A stretch of 64,000 bases of DNA from NCBI GenBank assembly GCA_024138025.1, contig JAMXBD010002767.1:62001-126000 (forward strand), in the 5' to 3' direction. The notes under the pieces are model-generated. The model saw only the letters and a program-made list of their open reading frames with translations, did not search any database and was not told where the DNA came from. The first letter of the stretch is position 1. Every line of letters starts with the position of its first letter. A program made the translations under genes and the position numbers. This document shows, one piece after another, positions 22,648 to 35,090 of the stretch. Source of the DNA: Combretum micranthum. Taxonomy: Eukaryota > Streptophyta > Magnoliopsida > Myrtales > Combretaceae.

Positions 22648-25600
22648 TGTAAGCCCCGAAAATTTCAGTAAATAATTCCAAAATGAACTTCGAAAATAAA
22701 CCCTAAAAATTACTCCAAATTAAAACCGAATTTTGACTAGTCCTAAATCATGAATGAATCCTAAAATTTCTTAATCTTGAGAAAAATAAGAATCCTTAAA
22801 ATAAAAACTCAACATTCTTCAAACTCAAAACCCTACGTACGACAAATTCTATACGTAGCTCTGACTCATAAATAGGGTAATATAGAGCAAAAAAAAAAAA
22901 AAAAAAATTATTAAAAAGTAAATAATGATTAACTTTCAGAAATAAAATCTAATTCAATAATTTCGAAAACGTTAAGAGATATTAAGTACTTACAAAAATA
23001 AAATTTAAAATAAATTTCTCAAATTAAATATAATGTATAAACATAAAATATCAGTTTCTAAATTGGCAAAGATCTAAACCAGAGAATCACCCGAAAACCC
23101 TAAGTGGAATGTAGTTTAAGTTCCAGCATCTCGCGTCCTTAACCTAGAGGCCGAGGTGTAGTTTAAGTGTGTAGAATAGCTTGTAGTAATGTAAGGTCAC
23201 TTAAAATATCATATTGGTAAATTTTTTATCTATTTCGAACCCGTTCGGATATAGACTTCGAAAAGTGTGTCCCAGGGCTTGAGATATCAAAAATATACCA
23301 TTAGTACCGTTAGACTCGTATTTTCATAAGGATTTCTAAAATATCAGTTTAATAATTTTTTGATACTAGAAATATCTTTTTTTTATTTCCTCGTATTTTA
23401 TTACTACCGGTAATTAACTAGTCTTTTAGCACTATTCACCACTATTCATTACATAATTTTATTACTCTTGTAAACCTTATATTTTTAGATAAATATTTAT
23501 ATAATATAGAAAATTCTATTTTTCCAAAATTTAGTTCATTTCGGGTTTTTACGGGACCAATTTCTATTTAAGACCGATACTAAAAATAAAATAAATTAAT
23601 TTAATAATTGAAAATATTTGAAAAATATTGTTATTTTCATAAAATAATTTTTTTTTAGAATTTTTGGGGTTATAAAATATCATTTATAGCCATATTCGCG
23701 TATTTTGATCATACCGGTAACATATTTTTGAATACTAAAATAATTCAAATATAATTATTTAATTTTATTATGAAAATTCTGCCACTCATTTAAAAATATT
23801 TTTCTAATTTTATTTTTTTTTTAATAAAAATACTTTTCAACCCATACTTCAGTACTTCATTTGTCACTTCTACATATTATTGTTTTCTCTCTCTTTTTAC
23901 ACTCCATTTCCCCATACATGGTAGCTGCCACACTCCCAAAATCATCCACTTTTCTTTTATTTTATTAATTTATTTAAGGTTTTAAAGTTTCATTTAGTTA
24001 GCAAATTAAATGACATAAGTTACACTTTCAAATTTAAGTTACAAGACAACTAAACACTCCTCTCTCTTCTCTCTTGAATTCACGTGAAGCTCCCATCTCA
24101 AAATCTGCCCTTGTTTTATTTTTTTTCTTCCAATTAATGCACTCCTCTCTCTTTATTTAATGTCTCTTATTCACTCCTTTCATTCCTTTGAAACCCTATC
24201 TCATTTACTCTCTTTTTCCTCTCTTTATTCCTTTCTTTCCCTTGTTCTTGCAAGAGAATACAAGCTGCCTCCATCTTTAAATCTTGCTTCCACACTCCAT
24301 TCTTGAAGATTTTTAAGTAAACTTTCTTCTTGAGCTTCCATAGATGATATAGGTAAAGTATAGTGAGAGTTTCATGCATCAAATGACCTTCCATAAGCTT
24401 AAAAAGCTAAGGATGATGATGCCAAAATGAAACATTCATCTTCATATGATTATTTTCTTGTATCATTATTATTTTCTTACTAAAAGTAGTTATATTTTGT
24501 AGATCTAACTCTTTCTTATAGCTTTGATTTTGTTTATGCTTTAGATCTTGTTATATGAGTTATTATTTTGTTATTGCTAATGATTTATGCATATACTCAT
24601 CATTCACATAACTATCTTAGTGTTCATGCATTTATAACTAGTATAATAAACTAGATCTAGTGTTTTCGGTTCATAAATGCATTAGACTTTTGATTTATTT
24701 TCTTAAATAACTTCTAGTAGCTTGATGACAATAGAAAAATTTTAGAAAGCTCAAGATCTGTTTTAGTTTCAACAAAAATCATTTTTGAAAATTTGGATAA
24801 AAAGGGAACAATATTTAGAAAAGCTATTTGTCAACTTCAAAATGTGTATTTTTCATTTAAAATGAAGGGCTTAAGGAATAGATATCATAAATGAATGATT
24901 TTGAGGAGTAAAGTTTAGATCTATGAGTTTATAGTTTACTACCATGCATTTCTTCTAATATTCATGTTCATTTATGTGTAGATCTTAGATTTGAACTTGA
25001 ATAAAAATAGTAAAATTCGTATCTTGACAAAACCTATATTTAAAAACCACTTTCCAAGTCTCAAATGGAAGTTTTAGTTGAGAAAATGAAGGTTTAGGAT
25101 GTATATCATCAAGACTTCTTTTTACAAGAATCAAAGGTGATTTTCAAAATAAAATCTTATTTTCGGATTTAGGCCAATGCCTATTTTAAAAACATGTTTT
25201 CCAACTCCAAAATGAAGATTTATTCAAGAAATGGAAGGCTCTTAAGATAGGATATGTAAAGGATCATTTTTCATAAGTTTAGATGAATTTTATCAAAAGA
25301 TATGTCCAAAAATAAATTTGGTAAATTTGGATCTCAAACAAGACCAATTTTAAAAACCCATTTTTCAACACCAAAATGAAAGTTTTGTTTAGAAAATGGA
25401 AGGCTTATGGAATAGGTATCAATAGGAGATGTTTTTGATAAGTAAATGGTAAATCTATTAGTAGAGATTCTCAAAAATAGGAAAGATTACAAAATATGAA
25501 ATTTGAGTTTTATCCAAATTTTGTAATTCGGATGGTTTCAAAACCATGACTTAAAAAACCTATTTATCAACTCAAAACTTGTGTTTTATATGAAAAATGA

Positions 25601-27257
25601 AGAGTTTAGGTCATAGGTATCATCAAGTAATGATTTTATAAATTAAGAAGAGATTTGCTAAGAAAAGCATGTAGAACAAGGAGTAGAAATAAAACAGGAA
25701 AATTTGAGTTGTTGTCATTTTAAGAAATTTGTAATAATAGAGTAACGGCATGAAAACCCATATTTTTCAAACTCAAATTAGAAGTTTTATTAAAAAAATG
25801 AAGTCCTTAGTGTCTAGGTATGGTTGAGCCTTAATTTTCTAAGTATCAAATGATTTTTACTTAAAGGAATCATCACAAAAAAAATTTATACAAAATTCGG
25901 ATTTTGGAATGAACCAATTTTAAAAACATGTTTACAAAGTGTAAAATGGGAGTTTTTATTGAAAAAAAAAGGCCTTAGAAAATATACATAATGAAGGCTT
26001 AATTTTAACAAGAATAAATAGATCTTATTAAGGATTTTTTCTAAAAACAAGTAGAGATTGTCAAGAATACAAAACTAGTATTTTTAAGTTAATTTTTCAC
26101 AAAGTCTTATAAAGAGAAAGTTTTATAAAAATTCCTTTTGTTCAATACCATCAAGAACATGTATATTATATATATATATATCATGACATATCATTTATGG
26201 TAGTAACTTATTCATATTGCATGTCTACTTGCTTTGGATAGTAGAAACATTACAAACATTCACAAAACTACTTTTCGGAATTGAACTTCGCTACTGAGCA
26301 AAAATGATCGGACCTTTTCGAAGCTTCAAAGTTTTCAAAAATTAAATATAATATTAGAATTAGATAGATCTTTCGATCGAAGTAGATAGAAATCGATATA
26401 TAATTTGCTAAATTCCGAGTTAAACGACCAAGTTATGGCCGTTTTAAGTTGGAATTCCCACTTAGGATGAGAATTACGAATTTGATAGTTTGGATTAGTT
26501 TGAGTTGAAATACTTATTAGAGTATTTCTTCCTTTTTAGGTGACCTCGAAATCGACGATTCTCTACCACCGGATTACTTTTACTAAGAGACCGGTGATCC
26601 AATGGTCGAGTGAGTTTTCCTCTTATTTTGATACCTTGCTTGTGCTTGTAGCTAGTTGCACTAGAATTAGGAAAAGATAAAATTGTGATGAGTTGTGGTA
26701 TAATCTTGGTTGAATGAATGATAAGTATATCAAGGCGAGACTTGTTGTAAAATCATTATATGAGTTAGCATAGACTTGAATTGTCTGAAATTCTCTATGA
26801 TCGCTCTTAACCTACATAATTAATATACCATGATTATATGAATAAACTGTGCATGCATATCACATATTGAGTCACATTGCATTACTGATATACCTTTGGT
26901 GGGACAAAAGTATATTAGCGGAAGGCAAGGGGGCCTTGTTAACATTAAGAATGCAAGATCGCTTGAGTTAATGAATGTGGGATAGGCACATAAAACTACT
27001 ACAATAAAACAACAGAGGTTGTATAACTAAGAGAAAGAGATCGGGATTATGGTTGCATGACTTATGGACCATCCCACTCAAGATTAGAATTATGGTTGCA
27101 TGTCTTATGGACCATCCTAACCCCGAATAGAGGGCGTAAATCCATTCACATATGGCTATCGGAAAGTCATATGCTTGTCTGCTCATGTGTTTGTTCATGC
27201 ATAATATATGGATGAATTAAAACTTGCTTGTTATGGTACGAAATTAAGTGAGTTTTT
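22648..27257 (+). mobile_element. P1: plus-oriented Tekay-like LTR, 3' truncated
   Basis: It starts TGTAAGCCCCGAAAATTTC. It shares order and sequence with the reverse complement of the B and L LTRs, including the conserved block at 26331-26460 (read as CCGAGTTAAACGACCAAGTT). Homology to B stops near 27257, about 500 bp before the expected GTGACA terminus. The retained 4.6 kb is longer than a complete B LTR because of about seven diverged repeats of 110-150 bp between 24750 and 25990. No primer site or coding follows, so it is a truncated solo LTR or element end. Confidence 0.75.
24750..25990 (+). repeat. Diverged tandem modules in P1 LTR
   Basis: Around seven imperfect copies of a module are present. 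Each has an ATTCGGAT-like start, then TTTTAAAAACATGTTTTCCAAC, AAAATGAAG, a TTATT run, ATGGAAGGCTTA and ATAGGTATCAT. They are spaced at about 24780, 25000, 25155, 25320, 25500, 25720 and 25890. P2 holds a similar series at 30140-31340. Confidence 0.7.
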
Positions 27258-27638
27258 CTCTAAGTTAACTTTTCTTAGCCAATTCATGCCAAGGATAACT
27301 TCATATTTACTCATTTCCAAGACTATCAAATCACTAGTAGAGATATATCCTTGGATTTCCAACAAGCAATCTCTTATTATCTCGCGTGTTGACACGACAT
27401 TTCCGGTGGGTGTCTTAATCCTTAAGCTGGTGATAGTCGCGGCTATCGATAATCCAATCTGTCTAGCCAGACTGGTAGTGATAAATGAGTGGGCCGTTCC
27501 CATGTCAAATAACACATAGGCTTCACACTTATTTACCCTTATGCGTCCTGTAGTCAATAAACATCCATCACTACTCGATCCTAAAACACTCTCACGACTA
27601 CCTATTATGAGGTTTAAGGTTCCAGCTTTTCTTTTCAT
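27258..27638 (-). pseudogene. Element L protease relic
   Basis: This minus-strand open frame (up to 135 codons, start near 27638) encodes an aspartic protease of the gypsy type. The active-site loop reads LFDMGTAHSFITTSLARQIG. Here Met replaces the usual Ser or Thr next to the catalytic Asp, and TA stands where AT is usual, so activity is unlikely. The flap and later regions read TPTGNVVSTREIIRDC and KYEVILGMNWL. After about NWLRKVN homology to element B ends and the P1 LTR begins. Orientation and position fit the 5' part of element L's pol. Confidence 0.8.
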
Positions 27639-27698
27639 AAGTTTTAATTCCTTTAAAGAAAACTGTTAAATAAAAACTTGTAACTTAAGAGGGTTTTG

Positions 27699-28000
27699 CT
27701 ACTGACTTGTTACTAAGCTGCTGTCCATGCTATCTCTTTGATCCAAGGCAGCCAACTCTACATCTTCATCATCATCCTCCTCGACCATCCATTGTCCTTC
27801 GAAGTTGTAGAGTCGCATCCCATGCATGGCAGATGCCGCACGGCTTCCCCCTTTGCTTCTTGACTGCATGGTGTTGGCATTACCTGAAGCCTTAAAAGGT
27901 TGGGCTGCTACACTTCTCCTTTGTGAACATTTGGAAGCCAACTGCCCTTTCTCTTCGCAGATGAAACAAGTCACAGCCATTTTCTTTGGGCAAGCATAAA
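27699..28000 (-). pseudogene. Element L gag C-terminus with zinc knuckle
   Basis: On the minus strand CFICEEKGQLASKC is a CX2CX4HX4C knuckle in which the His has become Gln. It is followed by a linker with MHGMRLYNFEGQWM and an acidic run. The same linker occurs in element B at 38584-38832. The open frame nominally reaches 28022, but its first residues are coded by the start of the P2 LTR, so the gag piece ends at 28000. About 60 bp with stops separate it from the protease, as also happens in B. Confidence 0.8.
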
Positions 28001-31000
28001 TGTAAGCCCTGGAAAATTTCAATAAATAATTCTAAGATGAACTTCGAAGATAAACCATAAAAATCACTTCAAATTAAAACCGAATTTCAACTAGTCTTAA
28101 ATCACGAACGAATCCGAAAAATTTCCGAATCTTGGGAAAAATAAGAATTCTTAAAAACAAAGTAAGAACTCAACATACTTCAATTCCAAAACCACGACGT
28201 ACGAAAAATTCCATAATTAACTTCGACTTATAAAATCGGGTAATATAGAACCCAAAAACAAATTATGAAAAAGTAAATAACGATTAACTTTTGGAAATGA
28301 AACTCAATTCAAAGAATTCCGAAAATGTCAAGAGATATTAAATACTTATATAAATCAAATTTAACATAAATTTCTCAAATCAAATATGTTATATAAACAT
28401 AAAATATCAGTTTTCAAAATTGGCAAAGATCTAAACCGGAAAATCACCCGGAAACCCTAAGTGGAATACAATAGTTTAAGTCCGAGAATCTAGTGCCCTA
28501 ACCCTAGAGGCCGAGATGTAGTTTAAATATGTAGAATAGCTCGTAGTAATATAAGTTTGCTTAAAAATATTAGATTGGTAAATTTTTGACCAATTTCGAA
28601 CCCGTTCGGATACAGACTTCGAAAAGCGTGTCCTGGGGCTCGAGATATCAAAAATATACCATTAGTACCGTTAAACTCGTAATTTCATAAGATTTTTAAA
28701 TATATCCGTTATATAATTTTTCAGGTTATAAAAGTTACAATTATAACTTTTTTATCGTATTTTCATTACTACCAGTAATTGATTAGTTTTTTGCACTATT
28801 GAATTTTATTTCATTACGCAATTTTATTATTCTTATAAAGCCTTATATTTTTAGATAAATATTTTATATATTATAAAATTTTGTTTTTCTAAAATTTTGT
28901 TTTCTAAAATTTAGTTAGTTCGGGCTTTACGGAATCAGATTCTGTTTAAGACCCGATACTAAAAATAAAATAAATTAATTTAATAATTGAAAAATATTTG
29001 AAAAATATTTTTATTTCCATAAATAATTTTTAGAATTTTTGGGTTATAAAAATATCATTTATAGCCTATATTCGCGTTTTTGATCATACTAGTAACATAT
29101 TGTTAAAATATTAAAATAATTTAAATAACTATTTAATTTTAATTATGAAAAATCTGCTACAAATATTTGGAATAAATTTTCTAATTTTATTTTATTTTGT
29201 TAAGAAAGTATTCTTACAACCTATACCTTCAAGTACACCTTTTACATATCACTTCTTTTTCACTTCAATCTTTTTACACTTTATCATATCAATTCATGGC
29301 AGATTTTTGACTCATTTATGGATGCCATTGTCCTTTAATTTACTCCATTTTGACTAAATTAATTATATTCCACTTCTTCTTAAAGAAGTTACATTACACA
29401 TTAATTATACAATTCAATTTTGAGTCCAATTTCAACAAAACCCTCTCTCTCATCTCCTTCTCTTTCACATGCAGCACACTTTTTTTGGCTGCCTTGGTTT
29501 TATTTATTTTTCTTTCTTTCATTCATATATTACACACATTTTCTCTCTCTTTCATTTACACATTTTCCTCTTTACTATTCATTAACTTTTCTCTCTCATT
29601 TTTCCTTTCTTTCTTTCATCTTTTTGTTCTTGTTTCTTCAAGGACAAGCTGCCCCCATTTCTTCCATGAGCCTCCATGCATATTTCTTGAAGATTTTTAA
29701 GTAAACTTCCTTCTTAAAGCCTCCATAGGTGATATAGGTAAAGCGTAATGAGAGTTTCATGCATCAAATGACCTTCCATAAGCTTAAAAGCTTAGGATGA
29801 TGATGCCAAAAATGAAACACTCCTCTTCTCTATAGTTAATCTCTTGTATCATTATTATTTTCTTGTTTAAAGTAGTTATATTTTATAAATCTAACTTTTT
29901 GTAGCTTTGATTTTCGTTTATGTCATAGATCTTGCTATTTGAGTTATTATTTTTGTTATTGCTTATGATTTATGTATATATTTCTCATTCACATGTGTTC
30001 ATGCACTTAAAACTAGTATAGAAAACTAGATCTAGTGTTTTAGAGTTCATAAATGCATTAGACTTTTGTTTTATGTTCATAAACAACTTGTAGTGGCATG
30101 ATGATACTAGGAATGTTTTAGAAAACTCAAGATCTATTTTATTTTCAACAAAAATCATTTTTGAAAATTCGGATGAAAATGGAACCATATTTAGAAAAGT
30201 TGTTTTTCAACTTCAAAGTGTGTATTTTTCATTTAAATTGAAGGGCTTAGGGTATAGATAACATAAATGAAAGATTTTGATGAGTAAAGTTTAGATCTAC
30301 AAGTTTATTGTGCACTACCATGGGTTTCATTTAGATGCATGTTTATTATGTGTAGATCTTAGATTCGAACTTGAACAAAAATTGTGAAATTCGTATTTTG
30401 GCAAGACCCCTATTTAAAAACCACTTTCCAAGTGTGAAAATGTAATTTTTAGTTAAGATAATGAAGGCTTAATATATGTATATCATCAAGACTTCTTTTT
30501 ACAAGAATCAAAAGTGATTTCCAAAAGTTATTTTCAAAATAAAAATCTCATTTTCAGATTTTGGTCAAGACATATTTTTAAAACATGTTTTCCAACTCAA
30601 AAATGAAGTTTTTATTCAAGATATGAAAGGCTCTTAAGATAGGATATGTATGGAATGGATTTCATAAGTATAGATAGATTTTATCAAAAGATATGACAAA
30701 AAATAAATTTTGTAAATTCGGATCCCAACCAAGACTAATTTTGAAAACTCACATATCAACTCAAAAACTCATGTTTAATGTGAAAAATGAAGGGTATAGG
30801 TAATAGGTATCATTAAGTAGTGATTTTTACAAGTTGGAATGAGTTTTGATGAGATAAGGTATATAAAACAAGAAATAGAATCAAGATGGGAAATTTCGAG
30901 CTAGTAGTCAATTTATGAAATTCGTAATTTTGGATGATGGCCATGAGAACACCTATTATCCAAGCTCAAAATGAAAGTTCTATGTAATGAATGAAGTCTT

Positions 31001-31346
31001 TAAGTAATAGGTACCATAAAGTCTTAAATTTTAATGCATTGAACAATTTTTTCCCAAAGGAATCATTTAAAAAGTGGATTTCTAAAAATTCGGATTTTTG
31101 AGTAAATCCTATTTGAAAACATATTTACAAGGTGTAAAATGCAAATTTTTATGTAAAAATAAAGTCCTTAGTGGTTATGTATGATTGATCCCTAATTTTC
31201 TAAATATCAAATGATTTTTACTTAAAGGAATCACTCCAAAACTAATTTTTACAAAATTCGGATTTTGGAATCAACCCTACTTGAAAACATGTTTACAAAA
31301 TGTAAAATAGAAATTTTTATGTAGAAATGAAAGTCATAAGTAATAT
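28001..31346 (+). mobile_element. P2: plus-oriented Tekay-like LTR, interrupted
   Basis: It begins TGTAAGCCCTGGAAAATTTC and is collinear with P1 at moderate divergence. The shared parts include a CTTCGAA block near 28615 and the series of diverged modules at 30140-31340. It stops at 31346, where a CRM-like LTR starts. Its expected terminus may survive as the 24-bp remnant at 44303-44326. Confidence 0.72.
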
Positions 31347-31824
31347 TGATGTGGTAACCCTAGGTATATTAAACCTAGAACCCCCAAATCGTTGATTGGA
31401 ATTGGAACCCGAGGATCATCTTGACACAAGTCGTCGTAGGATGGAATTAGACCTCAATCAAACCTATTGATTGCAACCTAATTATCAATGAATGGAATGG
31501 AACTAGACCTCGAACAAACCTGTTGATCGCAACCTAGTTATCACGTCAATCTCCTTGAGTGTTTAGATCAAGAAAATCAAATGGAAATTCGTTCACAAGG
31601 AACAAGATGGAGTTTTCTCTCAAAGAGAATGAATAACATTCATATAATTCGTCTTGTTTTTGATACATAACAATAATAGGGTTTTAATAGCCAAAGAAAG
31701 GAAAACAAAACATCAAAATACATTAAATCACGTCCATAAAAGATGGCTAGCGGCCAACAAAAGATGGCCGGCGGCCTTGAGTGTTCTGGACTCAAAATTC
31801 GCAATGAGCAGATATAATGGCCGG
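31347..31824 (-). mobile_element. CRM-like LTR piece (C-left), truncated
   Basis: It starts TGATGTGGTAACCCTAGGTA, similar to the start of the LTRs at 44436 and 11131. It contains AAGATGGCTAGCGGCC and AAGATGGCCGGCGGCC, like the tandem unit of the element A LTR. It is cut at 31824 by element B. No coding was recognised in the retained part. Confidence 0.6.
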
Positions 31825-34800
31825 TGTCACGCCCCGATGGGTACCCTAAACGTGGCAGTCCGCCACATATGATATCAAGGCTTAGGAATGGCTACCTTAG
31901 CCATGCAAAAGCCTTAGTATTATATGTAAGGCGTCTAACACGATAATAGGAGACGCTTTTGGGAAGCATAGTATAAGCAGGTAAAGAATAACATACAAGA
32001 ATTCAGAAATAAAATTATATCATAATAATCAAAGGTTTGATACATAACTTCTTAGGGGCATTCCCCCGCTGAATCCAAGGATCGTGATAAACCTCCTAAC
32101 TTTCAAATTTAAAGATTTTAAAGGAATTCTAATCTAAGTCTTTGAGTAGATTTCCTCCAAAAGCTTTAACATCAAAACGTATCTGAATACGGGATGGCCT
32201 CAAGCTCAAAAATAGGTGTTCCTGAGAATACAGATATCTATAGGGGTATAAGCTTATGGGCTTAGTGAGTAAATCCCAAAAATTCATACTCGAAGAAATT
32301 TAACAATCAAGTTTATTATTCAATCATATGAAATGAAACAATCACGTGAGCATACAAGACATATGACTTTCCGGGAATCATATGTTGAATGAATTTACGC
32401 CCTTCATTCGGGGTTGGGGATTCAGGCCAATTACAGCCACAACCTTTAAAAAAAAACACTTTTATAGATCTTACCGGCTCCTATACGCCACCAAAAACTT
32501 GTAGTTTATTACAGGCTCCTACTAGCCATCAAATACTTGTAGTTTATTACAGGCTCCTACCAGCCACTCACATGATATACCGGTTCTGTCTACCACCACT
32601 ATTATACACTTGTCCCACCAATTGTATAGTAGCGAATGCAATGTGACTCAACATATGAAGTGCATGAGTAATTTCTTTAATTAAAGTCTAGTAGTTACAT
32701 TTAACTTCTTTCAAGTGATCAATCAATTTCAAACATTTCAAGATACTAATTCTCATACAACTTAATTACAACAAATCGAGTTTCGATATACTTAGTATTC
32801 TTTCAACATATTATCATACACTTCCTTTTTATTTTTCTTAAATTCTAGTGCAACTAATTTTACAAGCACAATCAAGAGTATGAGAAAAATCAACGGGAAG
32901 TAACTCACTCGGCCATGAAGACACCGTTCTTGAATCGGATGGGTCGTTCGGAAATTCCACTTAATCGTAGTAATCCTCGGTACGAACACTCCTCCTCGGG
33001 ATTATCTAATCAAGAAGAATACCCAAAATGAGCATTTATGAAATTCTTCTTCTCTGAAAATTCTAAACTTTACTTAAATCGTAGAGAAAAATCGTATAAG
33101 GGGAAATTCCAACTTAAAATGACCATAACTTGCTCATTTTAACTCGGAATTTCGCGTATAATATGTCGTTTTTTCTACCTAGTCGAAAAGATCTACGCAT
33201 TTCTAAGCTTATTTTTAAAAAACTAAGCCGTTTAGGTTCCGAAAGGTAGCGACCAGATTTGCCACGAATTTGTAACACTTGTTTTCTTCTTGTAAACAAA
33301 GCTTATTGAAAGAGAAATATTTCAATTACTTTGTAAACTTTTTGAAAGGTATATTCATTTTTGTAACGACTCATAACATATGTATGAAGTAAATGAAATT
33401 GTCTCAACTTGTAAAATATAAAGTCTTTTGAACTTGAGATTCTATGGATATTTATTTTACTTTGAAAGCTCTTGAGTTTTTGAGATGAATATTTAACTTC
33501 TTTAAATTCCTAAGGTGTGGTTTCATTTTTCAAAACTTGGATTCAAAGTAGTAAAATGATATTCTTATTTCTTGTAATGATTTCCAAAAGAATTTCTACT
33601 TCTTGATGAAATAGAGTTTTCATAAAACCTTTGTTTATGTAAGAATAATTATTTCCATGCATGCTCATCCATTTTCTATTTTAATTTAGGAAAGTTCTTT
33701 GAAAAAAATACTTCTTCATTTATTTGTTGAGACAAAAACATTATGTTCATGCATGAATATGAATCATAAACTATAGAAATATAAAGGAACATAATAATTA
33801 GAAAGCTTAAGTAAATAAATCAAGTATTGGGACCTTAGCTTCTCAAGGTACCCGGGACTAAGAAAAGACTAGTCCCGAAAAGGAAAGAATTGTTTTGATG
33901 ATGAGGACAAGTCTAAGACTAGAATGACTAGTCTTAAAATTAACTTGAATTTAAATAACTTGGAATGAAGTAATAAATTGCATGAACGTTAAATAAATTG
34001 TAATACAATGAGCTTATATGCTCTAATATATTATAAGCTATATAGATATATTAGATAGAAATAACATAAAGGAATTATAGAGAAGTATAAAGAACATAAT
34101 AGAAACATAAATGATCATGGAGGAATTTGATTATGAACAAAAACAAAGCATGAACCTAATGTTGCTTTCTTAACCTTCATGGTTTTAGAAAACACACACT
34201 AAGCTCATACTAAGTAAATGAACATGAAGAAATCTTGAGAAATTTTCTTACCTAAAGAAGCTAAACTTAAGAGGACTCTTGCAAGAACTTGAGAGATTTG
34301 AGAGAGTTTGAGAGAGTAACTTTAGAGAAGAAGAGGTGTGAAAGAAGTGAAGGTATGAAGGGGTATTTATAGGAAAATGTGGGAGATAATTTGTGTTAAT
34401 TAAATAATTGAATCAAAAAAATGGGCATGAAGGAGAGATGGCGGCGCTATTTGGGGGTATGGGGAGAGAAAAATTTAATTTTTTGTCTTTTGATTAATTA
34501 AAGTAAGAGATGAAAGATGTGAAGTTGTATTGGAAATGAAAATGTGTAAGAAGTAGGTGTAAGGTTTGTAAGAATAGGTTGTAGAAAAAGAAGAGATAGA
34601 TGAATAGTGTAGAATAGTAGAAAATAGTGTAATGTAAAAGTAGACATGACAATTAATACCGGTAGTAAGAAAGTACGCGTATAAAAGCGATATTGATATT
34701 TTTAGTTATCGAAAAAATTACGAAATTGATATTTTTTGGAAAATCTTATATTTTTACGAGTCTAACGGTATATTCGGAATATTTTTTCCGATTCCGGGCT

Positions 34801-35061
34801 TCGGGACACGTCTTTCAAGATTATGTCCGATCGGGTTCAAAGGACACTCGAAAATCTTCAATCTGATATTTTTATAAAACCTATAGCTATTACGAACAAT
34901 TACAACTAATTTTTCCAACTTCGTTTTCTAGGGCTTGAGAAAACGGCAATGCCGGAGTTAAACGGTTACGGTAAACTAGGGTTTTGTTTGACTTAAGAAT
35001 CCTTTTGACTTTCGATTAGGGTTTAGGTCTTAGCTTTGGATCAAAATTTCGGGGATTTACA
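31825..35061 (-). mobile_element. Element B 3' LTR
   Basis: It is bounded by TGTCACGCCCCGATGGGTAC and GGGGATTTACA. It holds a GGGGCATTCCCCC box near 32055, a short tandem array at 32471-32568 and the conserved block at 33105-33235. The end facing pol is rich in AGGGTTT. Confidence 0.93.
32471..32568. repeat. Short tandem array in B 3' LTR
   Basis: There are about three units of TTACNGGCTCCTACTAGCC plus CATCAAAAACTTGTAGTTTA. The partner LTR has one more unit (41645-41777). Confidence 0.88.
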
Positions 35062-35076
35062 ACCTACCCCCCTTAA
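35062..35076 (-). other. Polypurine tract of element B
   Basis: AAGGGGGGTAGG on the minus strand sits directly before the LTR start. Confidence 0.85.
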
Positions 35077-35090
35077 AGAAAGTTTTGTCC

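Noticed and set aside
29145..29704. Hydrophobic, membrane-like plus frames
   Set aside because: They arise from the CTTT/TTC-rich part of the P2 LTR; similar frames appear in the other LTRs at the same place on the matching strand (for example 43647-43889).
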